DNA from: JADJPL01 sp040382095
GTDB lineage: Bacteria; Bacteroidota; Bacteroidia; Chitinophagales; Saprospiraceae
NCBI GenBank assembly: GCA_040382095.1
Contig: JBEIGB010000008.1
Span: 1-64,000, forward strand
Direction of reading: 5' to 3'
DNA: 64,000 nucleotides
Part shown: piece by piece, positions 27,125 through 36,322 of the stretch
How the letters are laid out: each line of letters begins with the position of its first letter
Position numbering within the stretch: position 1 is the stretch's first letter
The notes under the pieces: generated by a model
Seen by the model: only the letters and a program-made list of their open reading frames with translations
Databases searched by the model: none
What the model was told of the DNA's origin: nothing
Made by a program: the position numbers and the translations under genes

Positions 27125-27958
27125 TCAACTACCAAACGAACGCGCAGTATCCGGTGCCTTCAGGGGAGTGAGTTCCTGATTAGCCGCCACCGCTTTTTCA
27201 ATAAAGCGATGATCTGAAAGGACATCTGCCGCACCTTTTTTGACTGCTACGGTATGCTCATAATGCGCGGATACCGTTTTGTCGGAAGTCACCACTGTCC
27301 AGCCATCTTTCAGGGTCCTGACCTCTTTCCTGCCTAAATTGACCATTGGCTCGATTGCGATCGTGAGCCCTTCCTGAAGTTTAAGCCCTTTTCCACGCTT
27401 ACCGTAGTTGGGTACTTCAGGTTTTTCGTGAAGGTTCCTGCCAATCCCATGGCCTACGAGATCCCGGACGATACTGAAACCACAGGTTCGTTCGATGTAT
27501 TCCTGTATCGCACTTCCAATATCCCCTATTCTGTTTCCTGCGACGGCCTGTTCTATCCCGATGAAGAGTGCATTCAGCGTTGACTGGCACAATTTGACTT
27601 TTTCATCTGACACCGCACCGACCATAAAAGTATAAGCGGCATCTCCGTAGAAACCATTGCGTACCACACCACAGTCAACAGAGACGATATCTCCTGGTTG
27701 GACGAGCGTTGCAGGCTTGGGAATACCATGTACCACCTGTTCGTTCACAGAGATACACAGCGTTGCGGGGAACCCCCTGTAGCCTTTGAATCCAGGGGCA
27801 GCCCCATGATCGCGAATAAAGGTTTCCGCCAGCTGATCCAGTTCCCAGGTTGATATCCCCGGGCGGATTTTTTCAGCGACAACAGCAAGGGTTTTGCATA
27901 CCAGGATACAATTTTCCCGGATCAGTTCAATTTCCTCTTCTGTCTTATAAAATACCAT
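27125..27958 (-). CDS. map: Type I methionine aminopeptidase
   Basis: A metalloenzyme of about 277 aa that removes the initiator methionine. It shows HGIPKPATLVQPGDIVSVDCG with the first metal aspartate, GDAAYTF, GHGIGRNLHEKPEVPNYG with the catalytic His, and the C-terminal metal glutamates in AIEPMV and SAHYEHTVAV. Position between secY and infA is the Bacteroidota norm. Confidence 0.95.
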   Translation of the reverse strand: MVFYKTEEEIELIRENCILVCKTLAVVAEKIRPGISTWELDQLAETFIRDHGAAPGFKGYRGFPATLCISVNEQVVHGIPKPATLVQPGDIVSVDCGVVRNGFYGDAAYTFMVGAVSDEKVKLCQSTLNALFIGIEQAVAGNRIGDIGSAIQEYIERTCGFSIVRDLVGHGIGRNLHEKPEVPNYGKRGKGLKLQEGLTIAIEPMVNLGRKEVRTLKDGWTVVTSDKTVSAHYEHTVAVKKGAADVLSDHRFIEKAVAANQELTPLKAPDTARSFGS

Positions 27959-28002
27959 AATACCCTATAATCTGTACTTATAAGGCGGCACAGACCGTCA
28001 TA

Positions 28003-29376
28003 TTAACCATTTGCGCCGATCCCCTGAAATCTTCCGGAACCCGTCCTACCCTGTAATCTGCCAGATTTCACGAGGCCCTCGTAGTGGCGCGTGAGTAATT
28101 GGCTTTCGATCTGCTGCAAAGTATCCAGCGCAACGCCCACCAGGATCAGGAGGCTTGTCCCCCCGAAGAAGATCGAGAAGCCCCTGTTCACCCCTACCCC
28201 TGCGGCGAAAGCCGGCAGGATGGCAATTAAGCCCAGGAAAATTGAACCGGGAAGCGTTATACGCGACGTAATCGAATCAATATACTCCGAAGTCGCCTGA
28301 CCAGGCTTTACCCCAGGAATGAACGCATTTTGACGCTTCAGGTGATCCGCATAATTCTGTGGATTGACCAGGAGTGCAGTATATACATACGTAAACAACA
28401 CCACCAGGATGAAATAAACCACATTGTAAGGCACCGAGGTGAAGTCGTTTAGCGCCAGCAACACCGGGCTTGCGGAAAGATCACCGTCACGACTCACGAA
28501 CTGAGCTACCGTAGCGGGAAGGAACATCAAAGCCTGTGCAAAAATAATGGGCATGACACCTGCCGCATTGAGCTTCAGGGGGAGATAATCCCTTGCACCA
28601 GACTGAGGCACCACGCCGGCTTCGCGGCCTACCATCCGCTTAGCGAACTGGATAGGGATACGTCTGACCGCCTGAACGATCAGAATCGTTGCCATGGTGA
28701 TGACGAACAACACAGCCAGTTCCAGGACGAACAACAGAAGGCGGTTGTTATCGAGCTGTGACTGGAATTCGAATATCAATGATCCGGGGAGCGTGGCGAT
28801 AATCCCCACCATGATCAGGAGGGAAACACCATTGCCGATACCCTTATCCGTTATCCGTTCGCCGAGCCACATGGCGAATACGGTACCTGCCGAAAGAATA
28901 ATAATATTGGAGAACCAAAATATCCCGGAGGGTATATTGGCATCCACTGCTCCTGCGGACGTCAGATACGTCAGATAGCCCCCACTCTGGACGAGCGTGA
29001 TCGCCACTGTCAGCAGACGGGTGAGCTGGTTGAGTTTTTTTCGTCCGGACTCCCCTTCTTTTTGCTGAAGCCGCTGGAAATATGGCACAGCAAAACCCAG
29101 GAGCTGAATAATAATCGAAGCGGTGATATACGGCATAATCCCGAGCGCGAACACAGAAGCGTTAGTAAATGCCCCACCGGTGAATGTATTGATCAAACCG
29201 ATCAAATCGGTAGCACCGGATTCGTTGGCGCGTTCCAGCACGGCGGGGATGACCCCTGGCAGCACGATGTAGCTACCGAGCCGATAGACCGCGATCAGCG
29301 CAATCGAGAAAAGAATCCTGAAGCGGAGGTCGGAGATACTCCAGATATTGCGTAGAACGGTAATTAAACTTTTCAT
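28003..29376 (-). CDS. secY: Preprotein translocase subunit SecY
   Basis: The 457-aa channel subunit of the Sec translocon, with ten predicted helices. It shows the plug-domain region ESGATDLIGLINTFTGGAF, the gating-region motif GIMPYITASIIIQLL, the cytoplasmic loop VVPQSGARDYLPLKLNAAGVMP and NPQNYADHLKRQNAFIPGV. It exports the signal-peptide proteins seen elsewhere here, including all T9SS parts. It is 9 bp after rplO, so translation is probably linked. Confidence 0.97.
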   Translation of the reverse strand: MKSLITVLRNIWSISDLRFRILFSIALIAVYRLGSYIVLPGVIPAVLERANESGATDLIGLINTFTGGAFTNASVFALGIMPYITASIIIQLLGFAVPYFQRLQQKEGESGRKKLNQLTRLLTVAITLVQSGGYLTYLTSAGAVDANIPSGIFWFSNIIILSAGTVFAMWLGERITDKGIGNGVSLLIMVGIIATLPGSLIFEFQSQLDNNRLLLFVLELAVLFVITMATILIVQAVRRIPIQFAKRMVGREAGVVPQSGARDYLPLKLNAAGVMPIIFAQALMFLPATVAQFVSRDGDLSASPVLLALNDFTSVPYNVVYFILVVLFTYVYTALLVNPQNYADHLKRQNAFIPGVKPGQATSEYIDSITSRITLPGSIFLGLIAILPAFAAGVGVNRGFSIFFGGTSLLILVGVALDTLQQIESQLLTRHYEGLVKSGRLQGRTGSGRFQGIGANG

Positions 29377-29385
29377 GTTCCTGGA

Positions 29386-29832
29386 TTAAACTAGATGAAC
29401 AGTCCCACCGGCCTTTTCGATCGCTTCCCGGGCTGTGGCGGAGATTTTGTGTACGCTGACACTCACCTTTGCGGTCAGTTCCCCACGAGCGAGAACTTTA
29501 ACCTTGTCCGTGCGGCTCAGGTAACCCTTTTCCTTCAGGAATTCCAGGGTCAATGCATCTGTACCAAACTTCTCGTGAATAGCCTGAATCTGCTCCAGAT
29601 TAAGGGGCACATAATGAATTTTATTCAGGCTTTTAAAGCCGACCTTCGGCAATCGCATTTGCAAAGGCATCTGACCGCCTTCAAAATTGCGCTTTAGCTT
29701 ATCCCCTGAGCGGGATTTCGCACCTTTATGCCCTTTCGTGGCTGTTCCGCCATGCCCAGAACCCTGGCCACGGGCGATGCGCTTTCTTTTCTTTGTGGCG
29801 CCTTGTGCAGGCTTAAGATTATGCAGTTCCAT
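29386..29832 (-). CDS. rplO: 50S ribosomal protein L15
   Basis: A 148-aa 50S protein. It shows the Gly/Lys-rich N-terminus (KRIARGQGSGHGGTATKGHKG), the GFEGGQMPLQMRLPK-type segment (here RNFEGGQMPLQMRLPKVGF) and a compact C-terminal domain ending AIEKAGGTVHLV. It lies between rpmD and secY in the standard spc order. Confidence 0.96.
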   Translation of the reverse strand: MELHNLKPAQGATKKRKRIARGQGSGHGGTATKGHKGAKSRSGDKLKRNFEGGQMPLQMRLPKVGFKSLNKIHYVPLNLEQIQAIHEKFGTDALTLEFLKEKGYLSRTDKVKVLARGELTAKVSVSVHKISATAREAIEKAGGTVHLV

Positions 29833-29873
29833 GATTACGCATTTTCAGAATGAAGAATCGAGGCTACGCGGTT

Positions 29874-30059
29874 TTACCCGGCGACTTCCTCTACCGTTAC
29901 GAGGTGGCGCACCTTATTGATCATTCCCATGATCTGGGGGGTTGCCTCCTTGACCACGCTGTGGCTGATCCGGCGCAGGCCGAGCGCTTTTATGGTATCT
30001 TTCTGGCGCTTGGGGCGATCTATGATGCTGCGCATCTGGGTGACTTTGACCTTTGCCAT
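29874..30059 (-). CDS. rpmD: 50S ribosomal protein L30
   Basis: A 61-aa 50S protein. MAKVKVTQMRSIIDRPKRQKDTIKALGLRRI is the L30 signature, with a conserved tail PQIMGMINKVRHLVTVEE. It lies 47 bp after rpsE and 41 bp before rplO. Confidence 0.95.
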   Translation of the reverse strand: MAKVKVTQMRSIIDRPKRQKDTIKALGLRRISHSVVKEATPQIMGMINKVRHLVTVEEVAG

Positions 30060-30106
30060 GTCCGTTATTTTTTAAGTACCTTCTTGTGAGCAATATTCTT
30101 TACCGA

Positions 30107-30625
30107 TCAGCCCTGGAACAATTTCTTCAGGGACAGGCCACGATGACGGGCAACTTCGCCCGGGTCGCGCAGCAGGGTCAAGGCGTGGATCGTTGCCTTC
30201 ACCACGTTGTGTGGATTTGAAGAACCCTGCGACTTTGCCAATACGTTGTGGATACCCGCGATTTCGAGTACTGCCCGCATTGCCCCACCTGCGATAACGC
30301 CGGTACCGTCTGCCGCCGGCTTAATCAGGACGCGTCCTGATTTGAACTTAGCGAGGATGGCATGCGGAATCGTACCCTTATATACGGGAACAGTGACCAG
30401 GTTCTTCTTCGCATCGTCCACGGCTTTGGAGATCGCCTCCGATACATCCCGGGCCTTACCCAATCCATGGCCCACAGTACCTTTTCCATCGCCGACAACA
30501 ACAATCGCCGCGAAGCTGAACGTACGGCCCCCTTTGGTCACTTTAGCTACCCGGTTGAGCTGTACGAGCTTTTCCTTAAGCTCTGTTTCGGCGGGTTTGA
30601 CCCGGTTGGAATTTCTTTTATCCAT
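30107..30625 (-). CDS. rpsE: 30S ribosomal protein S5
   Basis: A 172-aa 30S protein involved in decoding fidelity. It has the double-stranded-RNA-binding-like N-domain (LKEKLVQLNRVAKVTKGGRTFSF, VVVGDGKGTVGHGLGKARD) and the S5 C-domain (GVIAGGAMRAVLEIAGI). It is 23 bp after rplR. Confidence 0.97.
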   Translation of the reverse strand: MDKRNSNRVKPAETELKEKLVQLNRVAKVTKGGRTFSFAAIVVVGDGKGTVGHGLGKARDVSEAISKAVDDAKKNLVTVPVYKGTIPHAILAKFKSGRVLIKPAADGTGVIAGGAMRAVLEIAGIHNVLAKSQGSSNPHNVVKATIHALTLLRDPGEVARHRGLSLKKLFQG

Positions 30626-30648
30626 TATTTTTTCCGATTAAAGTTGAA

Positions 30649-31002
30649 TTAAAAGTTGAGGCCGCCTTCGCGTGCACCATCTGCAAGTGCTTTTACCCTA
30701 CCATGGTAGAGATACCCTCCACGGTCGAAAACAATCGTGGAGACACTCGCCTGAACAGCCCTTTCAGCCAGCATTTTACCTACCATTTTAGCCTGTTCAG
30801 TTTTATTGATATCCTTTGGGACAACTGCTTCCCGCGAAGATGCAGCGGCAATAGTATGGCCAGCCAGGTCATCAATAATTTGGGCTGATATGTAGCGGTT
30901 ACTACGGAAAACATTGAGCCGTGGCCGCTCATCGGTACCTTTCAGATTTTTTTTGATGCGCAGGTGAATCTTTTTGCGCTTTTGGTCTTTAGAAAGTTTC
31001 AT
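30649..31002 (-). CDS. rplR: 50S ribosomal protein L18
   Basis: A 117-aa 5S rRNA-binding protein. It shows KIHLRIKKNLKGTDERPRLNVFRSNRYISAQIIDD and the C-terminal FDRGGYLYHGRVKALADGAREGGLNF signature. It lies 74 bp after rplF and 23 bp before rpsE. Confidence 0.97.
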   Translation of the reverse strand: MKLSKDQKRKKIHLRIKKNLKGTDERPRLNVFRSNRYISAQIIDDLAGHTIAAASSREAVVPKDINKTEQAKMVGKMLAERAVQASVSTIVFDRGGYLYHGRVKALADGAREGGLNF

Positions 31003-31076
31003 GTTTTTTTTATTTTGTCTTAGTGTAGTGCCTCAGGGCAAAACCCAAGACCCAATGAATGAAACGACAAGTGAGC

Positions 31077-31640
31077 TTACTTCTTGCCTTTACCGCCGGT
31101 TTTGCCCACCTTACGGCGAATAGTCTCGTTGGACAAGCGGATACCTTTGCCTTTGTAGGGCTCGGGTTTACGGAAGCCACGCACCTTGGCGGCAACCTGC
31201 CCCAACAGCTGTTTATCGTTGCTATGGAGAATAATCGTCGGGTTGGAGCCTTTCTCCGTTTTTGTCTCCACTTTGATTTCCTGTGGAAGGACAAAGATGA
31301 TCGGGTGCGAATAGCCCACGCTAAGTTCAAGTACCTGGCCGACAGCGGCGACCCGGTAACCAACCCCGACGAGTTCCAGTTGTTTTGTGAAACCATTATT
31401 GACCCCCTCTACCATATTATTGATAAGGGCGCGGTACAGGCCGTGGAAAGCGCGGTGGCGCTTTTGGTCTGTTGGTCGTTTGACCGACAGTTGGCCGTTC
31501 TCGATTTCGAGGGAAATATCTGGATCTACCTGCTGCTTCAATTCGCCTTTAGGCCCTTTGACCGTTACCAGATTCCCTTTGCTCACCTTGATTTCTACCC
31601 CTGTAGGGATTGCGATGGGCACTTTACCTACTCTTGACAT
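31077..31640 (-). CDS. rplF: 50S ribosomal protein L6
   Basis: A 187-aa 50S protein with two repeated domains near the GTPase centre. It shows MSRVGKVPIAIPTGVEI and the C-terminal signature KVRGFRKPEPYKGKGIRLSNE. It is 28 bp after rpsH. Confidence 0.97.
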   Translation of the reverse strand: MSRVGKVPIAIPTGVEIKVSKGNLVTVKGPKGELKQQVDPDISLEIENGQLSVKRPTDQKRHRAFHGLYRALINNMVEGVNNGFTKQLELVGVGYRVAAVGQVLELSVGYSHPIIFVLPQEIKVETKTEKGSNPTIILHSNDKQLLGQVAAKVRGFRKPEPYKGKGIRLSNETIRRKVGKTGGKGKK

Positions 31641-31668
31641 TGTTAACAGATTTGTAACGGTTTAGGAA

Positions 31669-32079
31669 TTAATACACATAGCAAAGCAGTTCGCCACCGA
31701 CATGGAGCTCACGTGCTTTTTTGTCTGTCATAACCCCCTGAGAGGTGGAAACGACTGCGATACCAAGACCATTGATGATTCTGGGCAACTCACCCGCCTT
31801 GGCATATTTCCGAAGGCCCGGCCTGCTAATCCGCCCCAGCTCGCGGATAATTGGCTTTTTAGAAGCGGGATCGTACTTGAGCGCGATTCGGATAAGGTCC
31901 TGACCGCCTTTGGATGCTTTTTCCTCTACCTTGTACTTCAGGATATACCCCTGTTCGTAGAGTATTTCCGTGATGGCCTTTTTGAGGCTTGAAGCCGGGA
32001 TATCCACGATCTTGTGGCCGGCAAGTTGCGCGTTTCGGATACGCGTCAAATAATCTGCAATAGGATCTGAAACAGCCAT
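31669..32079 (-). CDS. rpsH: 30S ribosomal protein S8
   Basis: A 136-aa 16S rRNA-binding protein, an autoregulator of the spc operon in E. coli. It shows DPIADYLTRIRNAQLAGHK near the start and the C-terminal GLGIAVVSTSQGVMTDKKAR signature. It is 65 bp after rpsN. Confidence 0.97.
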   Translation of the reverse strand: MAVSDPIADYLTRIRNAQLAGHKIVDIPASSLKKAITEILYEQGYILKYKVEEKASKGGQDLIRIALKYDPASKKPIIRELGRISRPGLRKYAKAGELPRIINGLGIAVVSTSQGVMTDKKARELHVGGELLCYVY

Positions 32080-32144
32080 TGTATTACATATTTCGCCAGG
32101 CGGTATTCCGGGATTATTCGGAACCTTTCCGGCTGTTAAAAAAA

Positions 32145-32414
32145 TTACCAGCTAGCCTTGGTGACACCGGGAATTTTACCATCCAGTGCCATATCGCGGA
32201 ACTTCACCCTACAAAGCCCGAAGAAGCGCATATACCCTTTTGGCCTACCCGTCAACTGGCAACGGTTGTGGAGGCGGATGGGGTTCGAATTGCGCGGCAG
32301 TTCATCGAGTTCATCCCAGCGGCCCTCCGCTTTCAATTGCTTGCGCAAGTCAGCATACTTGGCCACGAGGCGGGCTTTTTTTCTTTCCCTTGCGATGATA
32401 GATTTCTTAGCCAT
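32145..32414 (-). CDS. rpsN: 30S ribosomal protein S14 (C-minus type)
   Basis: An 89-aa 30S head protein. It shows LPRNSNPIRLHNRCQLTGRPKGYMR and FGLCRVKFRDMALDG. It is the longer form without the CxxC zinc pairs of the short S14. It starts 6 bp after the rplE stop. Confidence 0.97.
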   Translation of the reverse strand: MAKKSIIARERKKARLVAKYADLRKQLKAEGRWDELDELPRNSNPIRLHNRCQLTGRPKGYMRFFGLCRVKFRDMALDGKIPGVTKASW

Positions 32415-32420
32415 AATGCA

Positions 32421-32981
32421 TTAATTGTTTTTCTGGTTTTTGAAAGGTAACCCAAGCCCTTTCAGCAAAGCGAGGGCCTCGGCATCCGTTTTGGCCGTTG
32501 TGACGAAAGTGACATCCAGGCCCGAGATCCGGCTGACCTTATCAATATTTATTTCTGGAAAAATGATATGTTCGGTTATCCCCATTGAATAATTGCCCCT
32601 GCCATCGAAGCTTTTGTCGCTGATTCCGCGGAAGTCGCGCACCCGTGGCAGTGCTACACTGATCAGGCGGTCGAGGAATTCGTACATACGTTCGCTGCGC
32701 AAGGTCACACGCGTCCCGATGGGCATGCCTTCACGGAGCTTGAAGTTAGAAATAGACTTCCTTGCCCTGGTGACCACGGCCTTTTGGCCGGAGATCAGGG
32801 AAAGCTCTTCTGCAGCGCTGTCCACCAGTTTCTTATCCTGGGTAGCAGCACCTACGCCCTGATTGAGGGAGATTTTGACCAATTTAGGTACCTCCATGAC
32901 AGAACTGTACTGGAACTGTTCCATCAGCGCAGGGATAACTTCCTCCTGATATTTTTTCTTTAACCTCATTGTATAACTCAT
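32421..32981 (-). CDS. rplE: 50S ribosomal protein L5
   Basis: A 186-aa 5S rRNA-binding protein. It shows MRLKKKYQEEVIPALMEQF, the ARKSISNFKLREGMPIGTRVTLR region and DFRGISDKSFDGRGNYSMG. I chose the ATG at 32981 because MSYT is the Bacteroidota-type start; it overlaps the rplX stop as TGATG. A GTG one codon upstream is a less likely start. Confidence 0.96.
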   Translation of the reverse strand: MSYTMRLKKKYQEEVIPALMEQFQYSSVMEVPKLVKISLNQGVGAATQDKKLVDSAAEELSLISGQKAVVTRARKSISNFKLREGMPIGTRVTLRSERMYEFLDRLISVALPRVRDFRGISDKSFDGRGNYSMGITEHIIFPEINIDKVSRISGLDVTFVTTAKTDAEALALLKGLGLPFKNQKNN

Positions 32982-33343
32982 CACTTTAAGATTTCGCCGG
33001 ATTTTTTGGAATAACGCACAATATTGCCGTCTTCATCAGCTTTGCGCCCGATACGGGTGGGCTTGCCGGTTTGGGGATCCACTACCATGACATTAGAAAT
33101 GTGGATAGGTGCCGGTTGCTGTTTAATCCCGCCAGGCTCATTTTGGGTTGATTTAACGTGCTTTTTTACCAGGTTTACCTGGTCAACGAGAACGCGGTTT
33201 ACATCAGGAAAAACTTCCATCACCTCACGCACTTTTGAAGGATCGCGGTAAGCGCCGGCAATGACCACCACCTTATCCCCTTTTTTGATTTTCAGCTTAG
33301 GTGAAAAGCGCTTTGCGGTATTGTTATGAGCTTTCTTTTTCAT
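32981..33343 (-). CDS. rplX: 50S ribosomal protein L24
   Basis: A 120-aa early-assembly protein of the 50S. The KOW motif reads KKGDKVVVIAGAYRDPSKVREVMEV; HVKSTQNEPGGIKQQPAPIHISNVM and a basic C-terminus follow. The ATG at 33343 (MKKKAHNN) gives a normal length; 33367 is in frame and adds eight residues. Its last base is shared with the rplE start. Confidence 0.94.
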   Translation of the reverse strand: MKKKAHNNTAKRFSPKLKIKKGDKVVVIAGAYRDPSKVREVMEVFPDVNRVLVDQVNLVKKHVKSTQNEPGGIKQQPAPIHISNVMVVDPQTGKPTRIGRKADEDGNIVRYSKKSGEILK

Positions 33344-33417
33344 TGTTGTTGATTGTTTTCCGGGCATTCAGGCATACCCGCCTATTTTTGTTGAACACTC
33401 ACCGGTTGCCGTACACT

Positions 33418-33783
33418 TTAAAGCACTTCGGGTGCGAGGGAGACGATACGCATATAGTCCCTTTCGCGCAGTTCCCGTGCCACCGGCCCGAAGATACGCG
33501 TACCCCTTGGCTCATCCTGTGCATTGAGCAGCACGCAGGCATTATCGTCGAAACGGATATAGGATCCATCTTTTCTACGGATTTCTTTCTTAGTCCGTAC
33601 GATCACCGCCTTGGAGACTGCACCTTTTTTAATTCCCCCTGGGGAGGCATCTTTTACAGAGACGACGATTTTATCGCCTACGGAGGCGTACCTGCGGTGG
33701 GAGCCTCCCAACACGCGGATACAGAGCACTTCCTTGGCGCCGCTGTTATCTGCTACTTTAAGTCTGCTTTCCTGTTGAATCAT
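33418..33783 (-). CDS. rplN: 50S ribosomal protein L14
   Basis: A 121-aa protein at the subunit interface. It shows MIQQESRLKVADNSGAKEVLCIRVLGG and the C-terminal signature GTRIFGPVARELRERDYMRIVSLAPEVL. It lies between rpsQ and rplX. Confidence 0.97.
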   Translation of the reverse strand: MIQQESRLKVADNSGAKEVLCIRVLGGSHRRYASVGDKIVVSVKDASPGGIKKGAVSKAVIVRTKKEIRRKDGSYIRFDDNACVLLNAQDEPRGTRIFGPVARELRERDYMRIVSLAPEVL

Positions 33784-33849
33784 GACTATAACGGTTTACG
33801 GAGTCTGCACATCGTTGAGACGATGGGTCTCCTTAATCCAGGAAAATTG

Positions 33850-34104
33850 TTACTTTGCTTTTTCGATAATTTCCACCAGTCGCCAACGCTTCAATTTGCT
33901 CAGTGGCCTGGTTTCCATGATACGCACCACATCGCCGATCTGGCAGGCATTTTCTTCGTCATGTGCCATAAACTTTTTGTTTTTCTTGACGAACTTACCA
34001 TAGATTGGGTGCATGAGCTTACGCTCGACCGTTACGGAAATCGTTTTTTCCATTTTATTACTGGATACGACCCCGACTCGTGTTTTACGAAGATTTCTTT
34101 CCAT
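33850..34104 (-). CDS. rpsQ: 30S ribosomal protein S17
   Basis: An 84-aa OB-fold protein that binds the 5' domain of 16S rRNA. It shows MERNLRKTRVGVVSSNKMEKTISV and GDVVRIMETRPLSKLKRWRLVEI. The start at 34104 matches the family; the nine codons before it do not. It is 33 bp after rpmC. Confidence 0.95.
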   Translation of the reverse strand: MERNLRKTRVGVVSSNKMEKTISVTVERKLMHPIYGKFVKKNKKFMAHDEENACQIGDVVRIMETRPLSKLKRWRLVEIIEKAK

Positions 34105-34137
34105 TTTCATCCAATTTGAGGGCTGCAACAAAGGTCT

Positions 34138-34401
34138 TTAAGCTTCTTTTCTTCTTCTGGTGCGGAGACGCGACCTGCCCGCCAGTATTTCGGCAGGGGC
34201 GTCCAGCAATTCACGGCGGCGGATTTCCGTTAGGATCCGCGCGATATCGCGGCGGACTTCGCGGAGCCGCATTGGATCTTCGAGACCTTTGATTGCATGG
34301 TCGAACCTCATTTTCTGATAGCTTGTTTCTGTGGTCTCCAGTTCTACCCGGAGGTCTTCAAGGCTATATTCCTGAAGTTCTTTGAATTTTTTGCTTGCCA
34401 T
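34138..34401 (-). CDS. rpmC: 50S ribosomal protein L29, extended
   Basis: An 87-aa protein near the exit tunnel. The L29 helical hairpin is at about 5-68 (LQEYSLEDLRVELETTETSYQ, RLREVRRDIARILTEIRRRE), followed by a basic tail of ~20 residues (RSRLRTRRRKEA) beyond the usual length. ATG at 34401 (MASKKFKEL). Confidence 0.93.
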   Translation of the reverse strand: MASKKFKELQEYSLEDLRVELETTETSYQKMRFDHAIKGLEDPMRLREVRRDIARILTEIRRRELLDAPAEILAGRSRLRTRRRKEA

Positions 34402-34495
34402 GGCATTAAAGATTAACAATGAATGTATTAATGATCTGTTACGGATTGGGATACCGTGGCGGGCATCTAATATCCATAACTTCGACTGAGAACAC

Positions 34496-34918
34496 TTAAC
34501 CTGCTACAATATCCGGTCGCAGTACGACTTTCGTCAGCAAGGGCAGTTTCTGGGCTGCGAGGCGGAGGGCTTCAGCAGCAACATCATGCGGCACCCCGTC
34601 GATTTCGAACATAATCCGTCCGGGTTTAACAAGTGCTACCCAATGGTCAACAGCACCCTTACCCTTACCCATCCGCACTTCCTGAGGTTTCTTGGTAATC
34701 GGCTTATCCGGGAAGATACGGATCCATACCTGGCCTTCGCGCTTCATGTAGCGCGTCATGGCGATACGGGCGGATTCGATCTGTCGGTTAGTGAGGCGTC
34801 CACCCGTGGTAGCTTTTAATCCGAAGCTCCCAAAAGCCACGGTACCCCCTTTATAGGCGATCCCTTTGATCCGTCCCTTCTGCTGTTTGCGGTATTTGGT
34901 TCTTTTAGGCTGTAACAT
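34496..34918 (-). CDS. rplP: 50S ribosomal protein L16
   Basis: A 140-aa 50S protein that helps position A-site tRNA. It shows MLQPKRTKYRKQQKGRIKG, the signature RQIESARIAMTRYMKREGQVWIRIFPDKP and MGKGKGAVDHWVALV. It is in normal order between rpsC and rpmC. Confidence 0.97.
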   Translation of the reverse strand: MLQPKRTKYRKQQKGRIKGIAYKGGTVAFGSFGLKATTGGRLTNRQIESARIAMTRYMKREGQVWIRIFPDKPITKKPQEVRMGKGKGAVDHWVALVKPGRIMFEIDGVPHDVAAEALRLAAQKLPLLTKVVLRPDIVAG

Positions 34919-35005
34919 TTTATTTTGTTTTTAGCAGCAATTCAAAAAAACATATTGCCGGACTCAAAAAAAGTTGGGCAAAGGTATGCGTATTTTGGAG
35001 GCCGA

Positions 35006-35815
35006 CTACCGGCGACGATCATTTCGCCTACCGCCACGGTCGCCCCCCCTTTCGCCACCGCGGTCGCCACCGCGTCGCTGACGGCCACCGCGATCACCAC
35101 CGCTACGCTCGCGGTCGCCTGCCGGGCGTCCGCTCCCACTGCCGCCCGTCTCGCGTTTTGGAGCTGTGAGGATTGGGGAAAGGTCGCGTTTACCCAGGAC
35201 TTCACCTTTACATATCCAGACCTTGATACCTATTTTTCCATAGACTGTCTGTGCTTCCTTCAGCGAGTAGTCAATATCTGCGCGGAAAGTATGCAGCGGC
35301 GTGCGGCCCTCCTTATATTCTTCTGTACGGGCCATTTCAGCGCCATTCAGACGGCCGGATATCCGTACCTTAATGCCTTCCGAGCCGGCGCGCATTGTGG
35401 ACTGGATAGCCATTTTAATGGCGCGGCGATAGTTGATCCGCGCTTCGAGCTGCTTTGCGATAGATTCTGCCACGATAGCGGCATCCAGTTCAGGCTTACG
35501 GATTTCGGCGATATTAATCTGCACTTCTTTATCCGTAAGCTTTTTGAGCTCTTCGCGGATACGGTCCACTTCCTGTCCGCCACGGCCGATGATGATTCCT
35601 GGGCGGGAAGTATTGATGGTTACCGTGACACGGCGGAGGTTGCGTTCGATGAAAATCCTTGCGATCCCCCCTTTAGCGATACGTGCATTGAGGTAGTTGC
35701 GGATTTTTTCGTCTTCGACAACTTTCTGGGCATATTCCTTGCCGCCAAACCAGTTGGACTCCCATCCCCTGATAATGCCTAAGCGGTTGCCAATTGGATT
35801 TGTCTTTTGACCCAT
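35006..35815 (-). CDS. rpsC: 30S ribosomal protein S3, with Arg/Gly-rich tail
   Basis: A 269-aa protein at the mRNA entry channel. The KH domain (GIIIGRGGQEVDRIREELKKL) and S3 C-domain (MRAGSEGIKVRISGRLNGAEMARTE) are normal. The last ~45 residues are a Gly/Arg/Asp-rich tail of RGGDRGG-type repeats, which could bind RNA. Such tails occur in Bacteroidota; the repeat count varies. Confidence 0.96.
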   Translation of the reverse strand: MGQKTNPIGNRLGIIRGWESNWFGGKEYAQKVVEDEKIRNYLNARIAKGGIARIFIERNLRRVTVTINTSRPGIIIGRGGQEVDRIREELKKLTDKEVQINIAEIRKPELDAAIVAESIAKQLEARINYRRAIKMAIQSTMRAGSEGIKVRISGRLNGAEMARTEEYKEGRTPLHTFRADIDYSLKEAQTVYGKIGIKVWICKGEVLGKRDLSPILTAPKRETGGSGSGRPAGDRERSGGDRGGRQRRGGDRGGERGGDRGGRRNDRRR

Positions 35816-35875
35816 ATTAAAATACTAATTAAAAATCGTACAATTTTAGTTATAATAGCTGGTTTCGGCCACTGC

Positions 35876-36250
35876 CTACACCCCTGTGCCAGATTCATCC
35901 CCCATCGGCAAGCGGTTGGCTACCACGATCGTAACGTGGTTAGAGCGCTTGCGGATACGGTGTGCCCGTCCGTGAGGGGCCGGACGGAACCGGCGCATAA
36001 TCGAGCCGCCATCCACCATTGCGGTTTTGATATACACCTCGAAATCTTCCGCACTTTCACCGCCTGCTTTGACTTCCCAATTTGCAACGGCACTGCGGAC
36101 CAGTTTGCCCAACCAATCTGCTGCTTCTTTTTTAGTAAAGCGCAGTATGGTGATTGCCTCCTCTACCTGCTTTCCGCGGATAATTTCTGCTACCAGGCGC
36201 ATTTTACGGGCCGACATCGGCACATTCTTGAGTTTTGCTACTGCTTCCAT
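35876..36250 (-). CDS. rplV: 50S ribosomal protein L22
   Basis: A 124-aa protein lining the exit tunnel. It shows VPMSARKMRLVAEIIRGKQVEEAI and the C-terminal RRFRPAPHGRAHRIRKRSNHVTIVV. The start at 36250 (MEAVAKLKN) is the family start; the 24 in-frame codons upstream overlap rpsS spacing and show no similarity. Confidence 0.96.
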   Translation of the reverse strand: MEAVAKLKNVPMSARKMRLVAEIIRGKQVEEAITILRFTKKEAADWLGKLVRSAVANWEVKAGGESAEDFEVYIKTAMVDGGSIMRRFRPAPHGRAHRIRKRSNHVTIVVANRLPMGDESGTGV

Positions 36251-36322
36251 GAATATTTTGATTTTGTTTGGCGGCAAGCGACGGGTTAACCAATCAAAAG
36301 CCAGGCCAAACGCCTCTGCCAA

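Noticed and set aside
33301..34119. 272-aa plus-strand ORF
   Set aside because: Antisense across rplN, rpsQ and gaps; no protein features.
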